Part shown: positions 1 through 15,900 of the stretch, piece after piece
Numbering within the stretch: position 1 is the stretch's first letter
Layout of the letters: each line of letters opens with the position of its first letter
Assembly (NCBI GenBank): GCA_963555705.1
Contig: OY743172.1
Coordinates: forward strand, 26,225,446-26,289,445
DNA: 64,000 nucleotides
Source: Ligustrum vulgare
Lineage: Eukaryota; Streptophyta; Magnoliopsida; Lamiales; Oleaceae
Reading direction: 5' to 3'
Notes under the pieces: model-generated
What the model saw: the letters and a program-made list of their open reading frames with translations, nothing else
Told to the model about the DNA's origin: nothing
Databases searched by the model: none
Translations under genes and position numbers: made by a program

Positions 1-2706
1 CCAGCAAGTTTGGTATTCACAGTTTGGCCTGTGGGTCATGATTAGGTGAATGAATGTTTTGTGGATTCCTTGTTGGGCCCATATGGATGACGTGTCGTGT
101 AAAATTAGTCATGATCGTAACAATTGTTATTATTAAATCTCATTCGGTCTTTATGTCGGGAATAAGTTCGTTTTTAGTTTCACTTTCATTCTTTATATTT
201 TAATTTCATCACATTATTCTTGTGAAGTTTCAATATAATAGAATATTGAAAGAAAGGCTTTTTATTGGTTGATGAAGAGTAAACATGTTGCAACTGTCAT
301 CCACAATTGCAGTCCAAATAGGCAAAGTTATATTGGTCACAATAAAATAGTTCAAAGGTATCAATCCAGAAATAAGGTGTTTACATTACACCATATCAAT
401 AAACACAACACCATATCAATTTTAACAATAAGTTTTAAACATTCAAAAGTTAGATGATAAATACTCTATATATGTATGGTAGATTTTGATAAATAATCAT
501 CCTACAACCAATCATACAGTTACGAAATCTCCGTTCCATATAGAACTCTCCAATTTTATAAATTATGAAGTTAATGGAAGTGAAAATCCACAGAAGCCTC
601 TCTAGAACAATAAATCTCAATTCTCATTGCCTGAATTGGGCAAATTGAAACCTCCCATATTCTTGAGGTTACAAATTGAAAATATTTGTCGATGGTAACG
701 ATCAAAAATATAAGTGATGATGAAAATAGCGAATTGTGCTTGGAGATCATCCCAAAACAGGTTTGGAATGTTCTAAAGTCACAATTGATGGCGAATTAAG
801 CTTGGCTCATTGTATTGTCGCATGTGATATTGATCTAATGGCTTGTGATTAGCTATATGTGTTTTTTGACATGTTGATATGAATATGTGATCTATGAACT
901 ATTACATGACTTGACACCTGTAAATAGTTATATGTGACATTAATCCAATGACATGTGACAAGTTCTCCTTGATTTGTGACCTGTAGATATTGATATGTAA
1001 TGTGCGGACTATGACTCGTGACCAGCAACATATGAACTGTGACGTAAACTTGTATCTGTAACCTATTATCAATGCACTAACATGTGACATCTAATCTTTG
1101 ATCAGTTAATTTTGATCTATTGCCTGTGATCTATACAATATGACTTATGAGTTGAAACGTATGAAGTATGACTCGTGACATGTGCAAATGAACAAGTCAC
1201 CACCACAACCACCAACAAATCACCATTACCTCATTCGTCGCCACCAATGTGCCGCCACCGATCACCATCACTCACATCGCTTTTTGTAGAACCACCATCA
1301 TCTTTGAAAGCTTTGACACCACCACCACTCCTTCATAGACAATTCTACATGATCATTACACATACACCCTCCACTATCTTCACTGTCTGTACTCGTACGT
1401 ACCACCAAAGGCGACCCTAAGGATGTGCAGGTGGTATGACCGCACAAAACATCAATATTAAAGAAAAAAATTGGTTATAAGAGCACAACTATTTTTTTAT
1501 AAGGCACTATTTTAAATTGTCGTATAGAACACCCAAAATTTCAGGGCCGACCCTGAATATCACCACTACACAACCACCCTCAACACCTCACACCAACACA
1601 AACATCATCGCAGTAAGAGAGGGAGAGAGATTCTCGAGGCTCGACAATGTTTAGGTGGAGAGAAGAATACAGAAGGAGAGGAAGAGAATTTGAGCCACTC
1701 ATTCAAAGCTGGGTCAAGTTGCCGACGGCAGTTGATGGAGAATTTGAGGTCTCACTCAAAGCGAAGCCAGCTACAGCAATGACTGTGACTGGGAAGAGAG
1801 AGTTGATGGAGAGTTTGAGGTCTCACTCAAAGCGACGCCAGCCACAGCAGACTGTTAATGGGGAAAGTTGTGAACGGATTATGCAGAAAAAGTGGAGGTG
1901 AATTTATTGGTTTAAAATTAATTTTACTTAGTAATATGATTAATATTAAAAATGAAATTATTTCCAGATTTTGGCATAAATTAACTTTAAACATCAATTT
2001 TGAAAGTAAAAAACCCCGTTTAAATGTAATTTCTTCTAGATCAAATTATGAGACGTCAGGGTCGGTCCAGTTCCTGCAAAAGAAATCAAAATCCAGCATC
2101 GTCCACAAGACATTGGAGAAATTTTTTATTGGAGTACAAAAACTAACCAGCCGTTTAGGTCACAGAACGTACATAATTGAAATAAATTAAAGTCGACTGA
2201 TCAAAACGAAACTGATCTGTAAGTCTAAGAGAGTATCATTTAAAAATTCCATAATCAGAGCTTCAATGACATTTAATTGGTAGAATTGGACGACACTGCT
2301 CACTCAAGATGACCTTAGTTGAATGAAGTTGAAATCCTTCCCTCAGTAACAAACGCAGTCATAAATGTGAATATTACATACTTGTACATCATCAGGAGAA
2401 ACTCTGATATTCCCTCAAAATATATGTAATCATCGATACAAATAAACTCTGCAATCTCGCAAAATACAAGCAAAGGTGAATTGTTCTAAGAGCCTCAAAT
2501 TGATACAAAAATGCTCATAAATAATAAATCACATGAAAAGTGGAAAGCTACAAGAGTCGTACATTGGTATGTAAGAAGGTACGAGCATAACAAGTATCAA
2601 GCACATATAGAGCTTGTCAAAAGTAATTTTTGTGGAGAGGGCAAAGGAGAAGGGATAAATACTACACAACCTCCAGTATAATTCATATACATAGTGATAG
2701 GGGGAA
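1..2706. other. MON1 3' flank, no recognised gene
   Basis: AT-rich DNA beyond the MON1 stop codon. The part next to 2707 should hold the MON1 3' UTR. About 840-1200 is rich in short TGTGAY-type words, 1200-1430 is rich in CCACCA runs, and 1620-1680 is GA-rich. The short open frames here have no recognisable domain and look like chance. The words CAGGGCCGACCCTGA near 1543 and CAGGGTCGGTCC near 2057 resemble hAT ends, but I could not define an element between them. Confidence 0.5.
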
Positions 2707-3895
2707 TCACCATGAAAAAGGACTTGCTCCCAACAAGAAAATTTCATTTTCAACGTCTTTTATCCATTGACAAACCCGATTGCACGTTTTTATCGCCAAA
2801 GCCTGCAACATGAATTTTTCCGTACATGATAACCACGAAAAATGCTATCCCACGCACAGTTGGCGTGTGCTAGTGCAAGTTAGAATTTCACGTGTTAATT
2901 TTGAGTGAACTGCCTAGTACTTCTAAAGGTTCAAGAGGATCTTTCAGATCATATACATTCCTAGCTTTCCTCACCAAACCAAAGATTAAAAATAGATCGA
3001 TCCACTCTAGGTAATGTAATCAATCTTTTGAATAAGAGAGACATGCACATGCACACTGCATAAAAATGAGTAAGCAAATCGTACGCTTTTTGTCTCACTC
3101 TTCCACGACAAAATCCTAAATCTTTAAATACTATATTTGAGAACAACACAAGCATTAGTGAGTGTAAGATGCCAGTGACAAAAAACGGTGGCTTAAGGGC
3201 TCCGATTCACGTACAGACACATCAGAAAATTTAATATAATTCGATATGATGATGAAAAGCCTCAAATATTATCATTGTTTCAGTACCAGGCTATCAGCTA
3301 TTAAAAGACACAATGATAAAGAAAGCATAGTGTATTTATTAAATCAAGATAAATGTTATGCCTGAGCTGGGATAGATCATCTCCCAGAATATATTACCTT
3401 TGGCAAGACTAACAAAAATGCAGCAACGTGTGTTGAGCCAAGTCTAGCTAGTACAAATTGATTTATAACACATTCTTTAAAAGAAACGAGTAATTTCATA
3501 AAAGACTCAGATAAACTATAGTTCATAGCTAGACGTTTTCATGAGTTTATAGCTAGATATTCTCATAATTGTACCTTGTCAGCAAGGGGATCAAAAGCTG
3601 CATATAGTTCAAAATCTTGTGTGACCCAGCAGAGTAGAACTGCAATGTTTTAAGGATTAGTAAGAACTTTACAACCATGAGTAGTAAGAGAACTGGGGAG
3701 TGGGTTTAATCAATTAAATTATTAAAAAAAAAAACAGCTATACGAAATGAGAAAGGAAGATTATAGCCACTACTTTAAAACCTGGAAAGGGCAATTGACC
3801 TGGGAAAGGTAAATGGTTAAGGGTCAAAAGTTGTCAAAATAAGTTAAATTATTTATAAACCAGAAAAATTAGCAAAAGTAAGTTATTTCAAATTA

Positions 3896-3944
<49 letters not shown>

Positions 3945-6900
3945 TGTATGTGTATAAACAAATGCAGTTAAAGCACTTATTAAACTTGGCCGCGTTTAAA
4001 TTTCATTACATTTACATCTAATATTTTTTTATAGCATTTTATTGTGTTATTAGATTGAAATTAAAATAGACAGATGGAATAAATTGGAACGAAAAAGTAG
4101 AAATCAAATTCAAGAACCAATAATATTTTTTTTTTTGCCCTTAGGTTTCTTCTACATTATATCAAGTAACAATATTCATTATTACAAGAGTAGATTATTT
4201 TATACCAAAAAAATACCAACAATATTTGTGTCTTTCCTTATAGCATTTTTATCTTCCAACTATTAAACTTTTAAATAAAAATAAAAAAAAATAGTTTCAG
4301 CCGTGCATAATTACAATCTTTATACCATTAAAACAATTAATCCATAAAGCAGTATAATTTGGGTGATTCTAAAATTAGTTTTTTATGGAAGCCAACGAGG
4401 GATAAAAATCATTAAAAAAATCAGTTTCTGATCCCACATCAGCTATACCATAAAGAAAAGTGCAAAAGAAGTTCATTATAAATTGGGTGAGCCAATTAGT
4501 TATAGTATATGGCCAAGAAGTAGAGAAATGTAGTTTTCAGGCCCTGTTAGTCTTTAAAATCTCTGATTCCATAATGAAAAATGACACCCGGCAAAGCAGG
4601 AACTGTGTCAACCGACTCACAGTTGGAGCGACTGTTTGCCGATTTTTCCTACTTCAATTATAACGGTTTAAAATCAATACCCAGGCTGGTTGATTACACT
4701 GTTATCCTTTCTTTACAGTTCTATCGTCAATGAAGCTAGTATAACCTTCTTCTCTACCAAAACCAGAGATCCAACAAAGTTAACATAATGATGTGCATAT
4801 ATTTGCTACCTTTTAACCCTGCCCTTCTATGGTACATATTGTGAGTTGTCTAAAATATTTCATCAATGCTTTCATAAAGATATGATTTTACTAAATACTA
4901 TTCCAGATATTGGGAATAGTTCATTACACTGTTTTCCTTTCTTTACAGTTTTATCATCATTGAAGCTAGTATAACCTTCTTCTCTACTAAAACCAGATAC
5001 CAAACAAGGTTAACATAATGACATGCATATGTTTGCTACCTCTTTACCCTGCCCTTTTTTGGTACATATTGCAAGTTTTCTAAAATATCTCATCAATGCT
5101 TTCATAAGGACATCAATAGTTCTTGGGGAAAATTGTGATTTGGAACAGTATTTTTGGGAAAATGTGGTTAAAAATTGTTTGAAAAAGTCAAATATTGTGG
5201 GCTATTCTAAAATAGATGGTTGAAATTGAGTATTTTAAAAACTTGGTTTTCAAGAATTGGGGGCCAAACAGGGGCTAAATAATATTCCTGAGAGAAGAAT
5301 TATATAGAAGTGAAATGACACAACAATGCCAATCATGAGGTGGTCCCAAACTGTGTGAAGTGTTGTTGAATCATTACTGTGAAGAAAATGTACACACTGA
5401 AATGCTGGTTCTCACTGGACACTAAAAGGACAAGATCTAATATTATTATCCTACAAATGCAAAGAAAGCCAATGAAAACCACCAAAGTAAAGCAAGCATC
5501 AGAAAGAATGTGAATATTACCATAGTTTTCATCTCTTCTAAACTGAGTTTTATGAGGCCCAATTCCTTTATCATGCATGGATTCATAGATTTTTTGGTAA
5601 GCCCTAAATAATCTGCAAAACAAGACACCATTTTTGCAGTCTTGACGGAAATTATCCAGCAAAGTACTTTCCTTACGGAGGAGAATGCATTTGGTCTTAA
5701 AAGTTGCAGTCTTGTCTTTGATTCTGTTTACCTCTTTTTCTGTCTCGGGCTGTTGATTGGTGACGAAAATTCAGATGATACATATTGGTCAAGACTAATG
5801 CTGCGATATATGAAATGCCAAAGTCCAGCTGGACCACCAATCCCAAAAAATGCCTCCCCAATTCTATCTGGGGAATCTGTTGTAGGTCTTGATTGACTTG
5901 GATGAGAAGACATGGTTCCCGAACGAGAAGCGGGGGCAATAGGCAAATCCTCTACATGCATGCCACCATCTAGCATGGATCTTTGAACTTCACTCAGAAC
6001 ATTTGATTTTAGAAGTACATCTTCAATACGAATCCTACAAGATGCACCATTTTTTTTCCTATTTAGCAATGAGTGGAAAGAACCGAACAAGATGGAAATT
6101 TAACGTCCATCAAGACAGTAAATTTCTGAAAGCTTATTACATAAAATCTACCTGCAATCTTTCAGATGATAAAAGGCATCCGAACTTGTAGTAAGCAATA
6201 TCAAATAGGTATCGACCTGTCATCCAACGCACTTGTCGGTCATTTTTTAAAGATAGACATGAATAATGTAAATCATGGAATTAAAATAAATTAATTTTCT
6301 TTTTCAGTATTAAATTTGCAACAATGCCCAACACCCAGGTAACCAGCTCCAAACTACATAAATCATAAACATAGTACACTTCCATATTACTCTATTCCAT
6401 TATGGGGAAGAAAGTTGATCAATAAACTCATACAGCAACTAGTTAACTGATAATGTAAAAATTTCAGCATTCTGCATTTCTTTCACACATATGAATGCGC
6501 TAGGCAATGTACCCCCTTTAAGAGAGAAATAGAGAAAAGAAATCCATAGTTTTGAAGCTTCTACAGTAAACCACTTGCAAAATGAGTCCTCGATATCTGT
6601 TTTACAACTTCAAGGACGAAATGTTCAATTTTTAAAGATCTCGGCTTAATACATTCAAACAAGCAGTAAAATCTACATTATTATTATTTTTTTTTTGTAG
6701 AGAAGATAATTTCTAAATTTAGTCCATGTTAGGTATCGATTAAAATCTAAATTTTAATCTAAGTCAAAGTCAACAAAATGAGAACGTAAAAAGGGGATCC
6801 TATCAACTCGTTCCAACCTAGGATAATAAGCTCATGAGCTTGGTCTTACTTCAACGTCGAGAAGTCAACATTCAATCTTAACCATATATTCGTGGTCCCA

Positions 6901-9900
6901 CAACTTTTATACCACACATCTCATCAACTTTTATCAAAATTTACTAAAAATCTGATTTTAATCTCCATTAAACAGAGCTTAGATTGACTTACATCAAAAT
7001 AATGCACATAAGCATATAGAAAAGCCATGGGATTATATCGTGGCAGGCAAATGGGTGAGAAAGATTCAGATGTCCTGCACAAAATCAAAAAGAAATTTAA
7101 GATAAAAACATCAAACTATTCATGAAAATAAACAACTGACAAAATCATTACACGATTTACTACAGATACAGTTCCACTTAGGAAATATTCAGGCTGCAGA
7201 GTCATTTCACTCATTCCACGACAGTGTATGCAAATTGGGGGATTGGTGAAATGGATAACTTTCTCCTAAGCGTAAAAGGTGGAAATTCGTAGTGTTTGCT
7301 CAAATTAAGGTTTAATAATAGTTGTCTTAAGGTAACTAGGTAGCGAGTGAAGTGGAGATAAAAATTAAAATAGCATCTTAAAAACAGAAAAGAACCACCG
7401 GTGAAAAACAATAGGCCATCCACAGCCCATCCAAAATAGATTTTGTCTTACATTTCTAATTTGATCTCATTTCCCATCCAAAACGATATGGTACTGTTGC
7501 TTATGTATCTAAGTCCCAAGAACAGAGGAACATTCAGAATCTAAATTTATACACTCAAAGATGAAAAGAAGTTTTTAGGTTTAAAACAGACTCAAATTTT
7601 TTTATGCTTGAAGTGCATGTTTAAGGCAGAAAATAGTCAGAAAAAATGTTAAGTTAGTGAAGACGCCAGCATATTAGATAGCAATAGTTTAGACCTAATC
7701 CATCTCCATAATATTCAAAATTCATGATCTACTCATCAACATTATGATACGTGGTGTATGTAACAGACATGGAGCTAAAAATGATGAAAATTGATGACAA
7801 AGATGAAATCATTTTGACATAGGATGCAGCAGCCCATAATAATGAAACTAAGCTTGTTCTTCTATAACAACAATGTTGACTGGAAATAAGTTGCTAAGTT
7901 ATTGAGGTAGGAAACTTTTATACCACATTGTTTTGATTATTACTAAATTGAGGGGCATAGGAATGTCGCTGCTTGCTAGAACCCAAGGTCCCATCACTTC
8001 TTCAACAGTACTCCAACAATTAGGCACTGACACTCTTGGATGTGGTGTTTGAAGTTCATCTTGGCAATTTCCCTTCCTTTTCTTGGCGATTCCCCTTCCC
8101 TTTCTAACCTTATGTTTTCAATCTTTAAAAGTAAAAATGAAAGGAACTGTTGATGATTCTTTAAACTCTCATTCCACTCAATTTATAGTTGCACGTGGAA
8201 TTTTTGCATGCAAGCAATAATATATTTCCTTTTATTGGTTGCTCATGTTCTAATTTTAAACTCAGAAGAAGAGTAACCGTTGAGTATATTAATATCTAGC
8301 AACATTATTAATGTCAGAAGCCTATTTCATTGACATGATATAAATTTTTAAGGGACTGTCATGTATTTTAGTATTTATAAACTTAACTTGCAATTTAGTT
8401 CAGAAAGATATTTGCAGAGGGATGCAATAAATGATCAAGTGGCTAAACATCATTAAAGATGACAATGTACTTCTCGGTAAACCTTTCCAAATGGACAATA
8501 TAATTTCTGGAATATTTATATCAGAGAACTTTACAACATCCAGCAACACTCAGAAACTAGCATGTCAGCACATATATCTGAGCCAGGATTAGGATGATGA
8601 AGGAAAGAGTATTTAACAATTTGATGAACTTGCCTAAATGATTCAGAAGACATAACAAAATTGGAGAGTAACAGCATATCATCAGGATGAAGAGAAGCTT
8701 TTTGGGCACCACAAAGACTGATAACCTGCATTTGAACTTGTGATGATTTTGAATAGAATTTGCGAATAACCAAGAAAGTTAAAGAGAACCGTATATGTAA
8801 AAGTTGACCTTGTGTCTGCACATTAATATTGCAAATAGGATCCCTGAATCAGTTATGTCTTGCAAGATGGCACCTGCAGTCTGCCTTGTTGTATACGCAA
8901 GGGGAAGACATGTGTATGCATGGAGAAAAGTGGCAGGATTCCTACAATCATAATTAGCAAAACAGGTTCTTAGCTACTGTTTGGTAAAAAAAAATTGTTT
9001 ATAAACAAAGAATGTGGTGTTTTAGATAATATATATGGTTGAAAATTGATTTGAAGAAATGTGTTTGGTTAAAAGTGGTGGTTTGGGGAAATGATTTGTT
9101 TATAAAATTGTTGATAAACTGTTTACCAAATGGAGGCTTAGTTGTAATCCATATGAGAGATAATTGCTATTCATTTCATATTCACGTAACTCGCACTTAA
9201 CAGACAAAAACTATAAATGGATAGATAGCAAACACCATAAAGGACTCGGAAAGCAATCATATTATATGATATAATTTCATCATGCCTATTTGATTAAGAA
9301 TCAAACCGTTGACATTCATATAAAAAGGTGCTTCTAGTAATTTGGCTAACATAAAACTGATGAAGGTGTTCTAAAAATTATTATATGACCCTGTATTCAA
9401 CACAAAATGTCCATATTAAAATAGTCAGCTATGTGATAATAATAAATCATAAAAAGTTTGTTTAATTGGGATGGATGTACAATGAAGAAAATAACAACCT
9501 ACCTCTATGGTAGCTGGCAAAATTCTTTGAGAAATGAAGAAATGCAAGAGTTGCAAAAGCAAAATTACATTAGTTCAAATAGTATGAGATATAGACTTAT
9601 AGTGTATGCGTTGGAGATCAGGCTTATTTTGGAATCAAACAATAAGTCGATAACAATGAGTTGGTACAGCTGACAAGATTTTTTGAATATGATTTTCCCT
9701 CGTAATCTTCTACACGATTTATATGCCTACCATTATCAAATTCTCCTCGGGTCACATCTCAAAATATTGTCTCCACAACTGTTAACCAGTTAGCATATTT
9801 TGACATCACAATTTCTTTTGATTACCGATTTTAATCAAGTAAAATTTCATTAAGACACAATGCTAATATTTGGCTTTATATTAACAGGTTAAGATACATA

Positions 9901-12900
9901 ACGACTTACCAACCGAAAGAATGGATGAGAGAGGAGAAGACAACATCAGTTCCTCCAAGCAAAGGTGTCATATCAAATTTGGGATTCTTCTCGAAGCATC
10001 TATTTAAAGACTTTGTGAGGATAAGAATCATCTGCACATACAAGAAAAATAAATGAGGATGTGCATCCATCAGAAGTGAACCCAATCAAAACTTGGCAGA
10101 AAATACGCAAGGGGGATACTGATAATTGTAAAACATTACTTCTGCGTTGTCCCATATAAAGAAACTGAAAATAAAATACAAAAGGAGATTGCTACCTGAC
10201 CATAGAGGAATTCCAGCTGTCCCCTTAACGATTCATAAGGCTCTTCTGTGCAGCTTATGCAAACTAAGTAAATTGGTCCTTTCACAAGAAACACTACCTG
10301 AAATGTAAAATTTGTATAAAACCATGGCCTCACCATATCTTACACAGTATAAGTAAACTTGACTCCAATTGAATTCTCATGGCCTAGTATGGAAGCTTTT
10401 TTATTTATGGTAACTGTTTGCGCTTCTCTCAACCATTAGGACATAAAAGGGTCCTCAGTCCTAACCTAAGATTGCTTGATATATACGCACTAATTAATCA
10501 CAACACAGGACATTGAATTGTGTTAAGAAAGGGCAGTGATCTATAATCAAATAAAGAAAATGGAAATGGCTCTTATCTATTGATTTGGAAGAAAGGTCTT
10601 GATAACTTGAAGATAAGACCACTAGAAAGACTCAAGTACCCACCTTTGAAGTTTACGGCCATGTAGAGGCAAAAAAAAATTCACACAAACAGTTGATGAA
10701 AACAAAAACTTCAAAAAATAAAAATTTTTACCAAATGCTTTAACAATAGAAGCAACCGTGGATCCTTCTTTGGGTTCCATTCCTCAATACTCAAATACAC
10801 ACCAGACATGCTAGGAAAACTGTCAGTATCCAAAAATGCTTCCCACCCAGCCACCATTCCTTATCCTTCTGTGTATTTTCTTTCTAAATTTATGTTCTGC
10901 TAATTTCTGGTTATGCAATTGAAGGGTATTAAATGTAGGAATATTTTCTTGGCATGTATGGTGCATATATCTTCATACACTGTACAATTATTGCTTCCAT
11001 ATTTCTAACTCTTTAAATGAGAATATAGACTAGGTTAATAGACTTTATGGCTTCAATGATTCCATTGTTTACCACTTCAGCACTTCTACATTCTAACCAA
11101 CAGTAAACATAGTTGATAATTGAGTAGTCAGTCAAACTAGGGGCTTAGCCCCTGTTTGATTGGCTTTGTTTATTGGGAACTTGGAAACAGTTTGCATTTT
11201 CTACCCTTTTTTTGCTGTTTGATGACTAAACAATTCCAAGGCAAAGACTATCTCGTTTTTTGTCACGTGATTCACTTTGCATTGATTTGGTAGAATTGGT
11301 TTGCCTCGGTACAAGTAAAGAAAATGTTTCCAGGTAAACATGGAAAACAATTTTTGTCATGATTGAATATTTTTGTTATTGTTAATTGACTTTTTTTTTT
11401 TCAAAAATTAACATTATTATTATCTAGTACAAATATGTGAAAAAATAAAAAAATACATATATTTTTTGATTAAAATAGTTAAATTTTGCTTTATTTATCA
11501 TGAAAAATAATGTCAATCAAACAATAGAACTTGAAAAAATTCTCATTTTTTCCACATAGAAAATTAAACCAATCAAACACATTAAACTTTCAATTCCCAG
11601 GAATTCAATTCCTGGGAATTCATTTTCTTTCCACTCAAATTTCATCATCGCTATCAATCAGACCCTTAGTGTTTCATTTTAACAATCATTGCTAATACTT
11701 GGTATGGTTGATCTAATGCTGCCTTTCATACACGTCATTCTACATTTTAATTTCCTTTCACAACAAGGAAGCAATCTTTAGGCGTTAATTTCTATATCCT
11801 CTATCATGCAAGAGAGGAGAAAAAAAGAAGTCAACAAAAGGTTGTGCACGGCCTCAATACAGTAGTTTTTTCATGTTCTTTAGTTTAATTCTTCTCTTTT
11901 ACTGTAATATAACTATGTGAATCAATCAGACAAATCAAAAGGGTTATCCACAAAGGTTTCTTTTGTTTCCATTATATGTTCAAAGATTATGAGTATCCAG
12001 CTTCCCTTTTAATATCACAGATTGATCATTCTCCAAATACCATTTAATGTTAGATTTACACGAATGAGCACACAGATGGTGTTCATCTTCTCCTCGACCA
12101 AATTGGAATAACTCTACAACGTGCCAACGACATAATTTTGGGTATGAAGTGTTGCTTATGACTATTTCCATCATCCAAAGACTAAGCCCAAATGCTGGAG
12201 TGAAATTTAATAGCAATCTTCTCTTTCTTTTCTGGCTTTCTATATTGAGACAGGATACAACCAACTGGTCTAGTTAACAGCATCATGCAAAACCACGCAA
12301 GTATTACAAGCTAGAGGTTCTGCATAAGTTTGCGCTCTGCACTTTACAGCATTATCATATTTTACATAAGCTATCACTTTGCAGTTCCTAATCATTAAAA
12401 AGCAGCCATAATTACTTTAAATGGTATTCCTATCGTTAAAGAACCGGCATAAGTTTTTGCCTCTCAATCTAATCCATATAAGGAACAAGCAATTCTGCGA
12501 AGTAAATTACAAGTTCAAAGAGAAGGTGATATACTAACTTGGTGTTTCCCTGCTCTTACCACTTTAACCCGATCTCCCCTAAAAGAGATCAACAAACAAA
12601 ATAAAATTACTCGATCAATAAGCTGATGGGGAAAATAAAGTATGCAAGCAAGCCAGCTAGCTGTCACAAGCAACATACCCATTTTCCACAAAGGAAATGA
12701 TGGCTTGCAAAGTTGCGGAGAATCCAGCTAGCTTATGTTCATCCCCATATCTTTGAGCAAATTACAAAACCAAACAAGAGAATATTATCCATAGAATAAT
12801 TGTACAGAAATAGTTCAAGAACTTAACAAACAGTGAACAGTGCACACCCTTGTACAGGGCCAGATATAAAAAGTTTTTGTGTTCTAATACAGAAGTTTCA

Positions 12901-15900
12901 AGAACGCAGTTATACGGACCTAGCATATATGGGCTTCCCAGAGTGACTCAAAATAAAAAAGTGTTTCTTCCTTTTTCTCCATGAAATTGAAGCATCATCC
13001 TGCACTTACTCAATTTAATTAAACAACATATCTCAAAGCAGTAACTAAAGAGACAATTATATCTGAATTTTAGATAACTATGATCATAATACTTGTAATC
13101 CGACATGAAAGAAGAAGTGTGCAAACAAAAGAAAAATGGAGTACATGAAAGAAATGGCTAATCTCAAAGCGAGGGCTTTAGCTCAATGGTTAAAAGGAGA
13201 CAATGTTCATATAGTTGCTAACATATCCGAAAGGGGTATACCAAATGATTTTGACTTATCACTTGACTCAGTAGGAAATTGGCATCAGGGTTGCACGGAT
13301 ATGACATGATACGAATACACCGACGTGTAATTTTTCAAAATATTAGGACACGATATGTTGGGGATATACAAACTATTTTATTTATTTATTTTAATTTTTT
13401 ATTATTTCACTTGCAATTCAGATTTATCATTTTTTAATTGCCGACATTTATCCAATATCCATCCCTTATACGTAGACAACTCGAAATAGAGTCACATTTA
13501 TTCTGAGGTTTGATTCACATAGAAAAGCTATCCGAGATCTTCAATTTCCGAAAAAACTCAAGCAGTGTCATTTGTCAAAGCTTGAATGTTAACTATAATT
13601 TATAAAACAGATCTCAGTTTGCCCCCTCGCCATATGATTAAAAACACACTTTATTATCAGAATTTTTCTTTAATCAGTAATTTCACTAAATGCCAAGATA
13701 CGTTATTATAAATCAAGAACCTTCTAATAACAACCAACCAAGCCAAAAGATTCAGAGTGAGCTACATAAATACTGTTCCAACATCGATACAACTTCTGGC
13801 AATCAAAACATTTGATGTTAGTTTTGGTCTATCTTTCTCCCTGCTCTAATGAACACTTGCCTATTTAGGTGCACTTACATGCCCCAGCGTGCCTGGGCAA
13901 AAGAACCAGAACCAGCGGTTCGATTTCAGTTCGGTTCTATCAAAATTTTGAACGATTCTGGTTCTAAATATCAGGAATCATCGGTTCTGGTTCTTGGTCC
14001 AGAACTAGAACCAAGAACCAAAATAAAACACGATTTTTTTATTTTTTTAAAATATAAATTAAAAAAAAAAATATTAAAAAATCATCAATTCTTAATCTTA
14101 ATGCATGTTATCCGGTCCATTAGTCAATATCAATTACCTAACAATATAACTCATTCGGCATTACAATAACTATAAGCAAAAAAAGTAATAAACAAAAAAC
14201 CATAGATCAAAAATTATTTTTCTTTAACTGGTTCTGTCGTTCAACTTCAAGCCTTCAGTAGTCAATTCTTCAAGAATTAACAAACAATAAATATTCACTC
14301 TTCATCTTACAATTAATTGTTATATTATTTTTAAGGATTTGCTGGACTTGTACGATTGTTCCCTGAAAAGGTGGAGAATCACGAGCTGAAATTGAAGAAT
14401 TTTTATAAGGAGCACATACACGTGGATAAGGAGATACGTTACTATCCGGAAGTAAGTGAATATTTTTATGTCAAGGATTTTAAGTGTTGTATTCGCATTT
14501 TTATCAAGGTCGATGACATTCATCTTACGACTCTTACCAGCCGAAATCTACCATGACTTCACCGTTTAAGTTTGAAAATTTTAGTTTAGAAAATCGAAAC
14601 CAGAATCAAAAGAACCGAACAGTTCGGTTCTGGTTCGGTTCTTGATTCGATTCAGTTCCATAGGAACCAGAACCATATAGAACCACGTCCACGCCCCAGT
14701 CACCAAGTTGACATTCTCCAAATTTATTCATCATTATAATGTCATTTCATATCTCATCCATTTTATTCAAGGATGACCACACACCAGTCTTAGGATCTCA
14801 TTCTCGCAGCTTTCGGCTTATAATTGACTTTTTACAGTCAAACATTCATTGCCATAAAGCATATCACGTCTAATAACTATTATGTACAAACGGCCTCCTA
14901 ACCTTGTATGAATCTTCCTATCTGAGAGAATTCTTTTAGTATTAAAAGTAGATGTTTATGCATCAAATAGATTCATAAGAATATTTGGTTTAACAGTTTT
15001 CATTTTTTAAATCAAAGTTAGACTCTTGACCACATAAATTTTATCCTTCAACGTGGAGCAACTATGCAAAGTCTCTGAAATATAAACTGTGTTTCTTCAT
15101 TTTTATACCTTTAATTTGTAGTAAATATTCATAATTTTTGAATAAACGATTTTCTTTTGCAGGAAGTTTAATGTGGACTATTAAGATCAAGATGACTTTC
15201 ATCTGGCCTTCTGTGCATCAATAAATAAATGAAATTAAAAAGAAGTCACGAGTTCATCAATGATATACAAAGAGCTCACAAGCTCATCTACGCCTATTCA
15301 TTAACTTCTCGGAAAGCCCACCAGTCCGTTCAACTTTCATGCTACACTTCTTTGTTTTGATTTATTGCAAACACATTACGGGAACTAAGATTTTTTGTGA
15401 TTTACACAACCAACGAGCTACTCTTTTTCATTTAGATTCTAGAGAAAGAAAAAAAAAAACCATACACATCATGCAATTTTCAATGCTGAAATGACATTCA
15501 AAATTCTAAAGGAAGAGTGATATATTTATTAGGCTAACCTCATTGAAGTCACGTTCCCGGGGAACCCACTGCTCCTGAGAACCCAAAACTCCAGGGCTCC
15601 CAGCCTCGCGAATTGAATCATGGTGAATCTCCTCATCACCTAAACTGGTGACACCACTACTGCTCCCTCTTTCGCCTGCATACCCGCTGCTACTCGGACT
15701 AGAAGGTGCCTCCACTTCTTCCGCCTCTAAACTATTATATCTCAAGACTGACGACGAGCTCATAATCACCCCAGAAGACGATTCCGCCATCAAATTACTA
15801 TCACTCATCTCCGCGAATTCATCCACTACTTTTGATCCACTTTCTTCATCCAACAATCCATTGGTAAACATTAGTTGTTCTTCTTGTCGATGAAATGATC

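Noticed and set aside
1540..2070. Possible hAT element between CAGGGCCGACCCTGA and CAGGGTCGGTCC
   Set aside because: Each word is itself nearly palindromic and no matching 8-bp flanking duplication was found.
13160..13250. tRNA-like TAGCTCAATGG word, suggesting a tRNA gene or SINE
   Set aside because: It matches a box A pattern, but no convincing box B or cloverleaf follows, and no poly(A) tail or duplication was seen.
15648..15893. Plus-strand open frame of 81 codons
   Set aside because: It is the antisense of MON1 exon 1, a Ser/Glu-rich coding region that opens the opposite strand.
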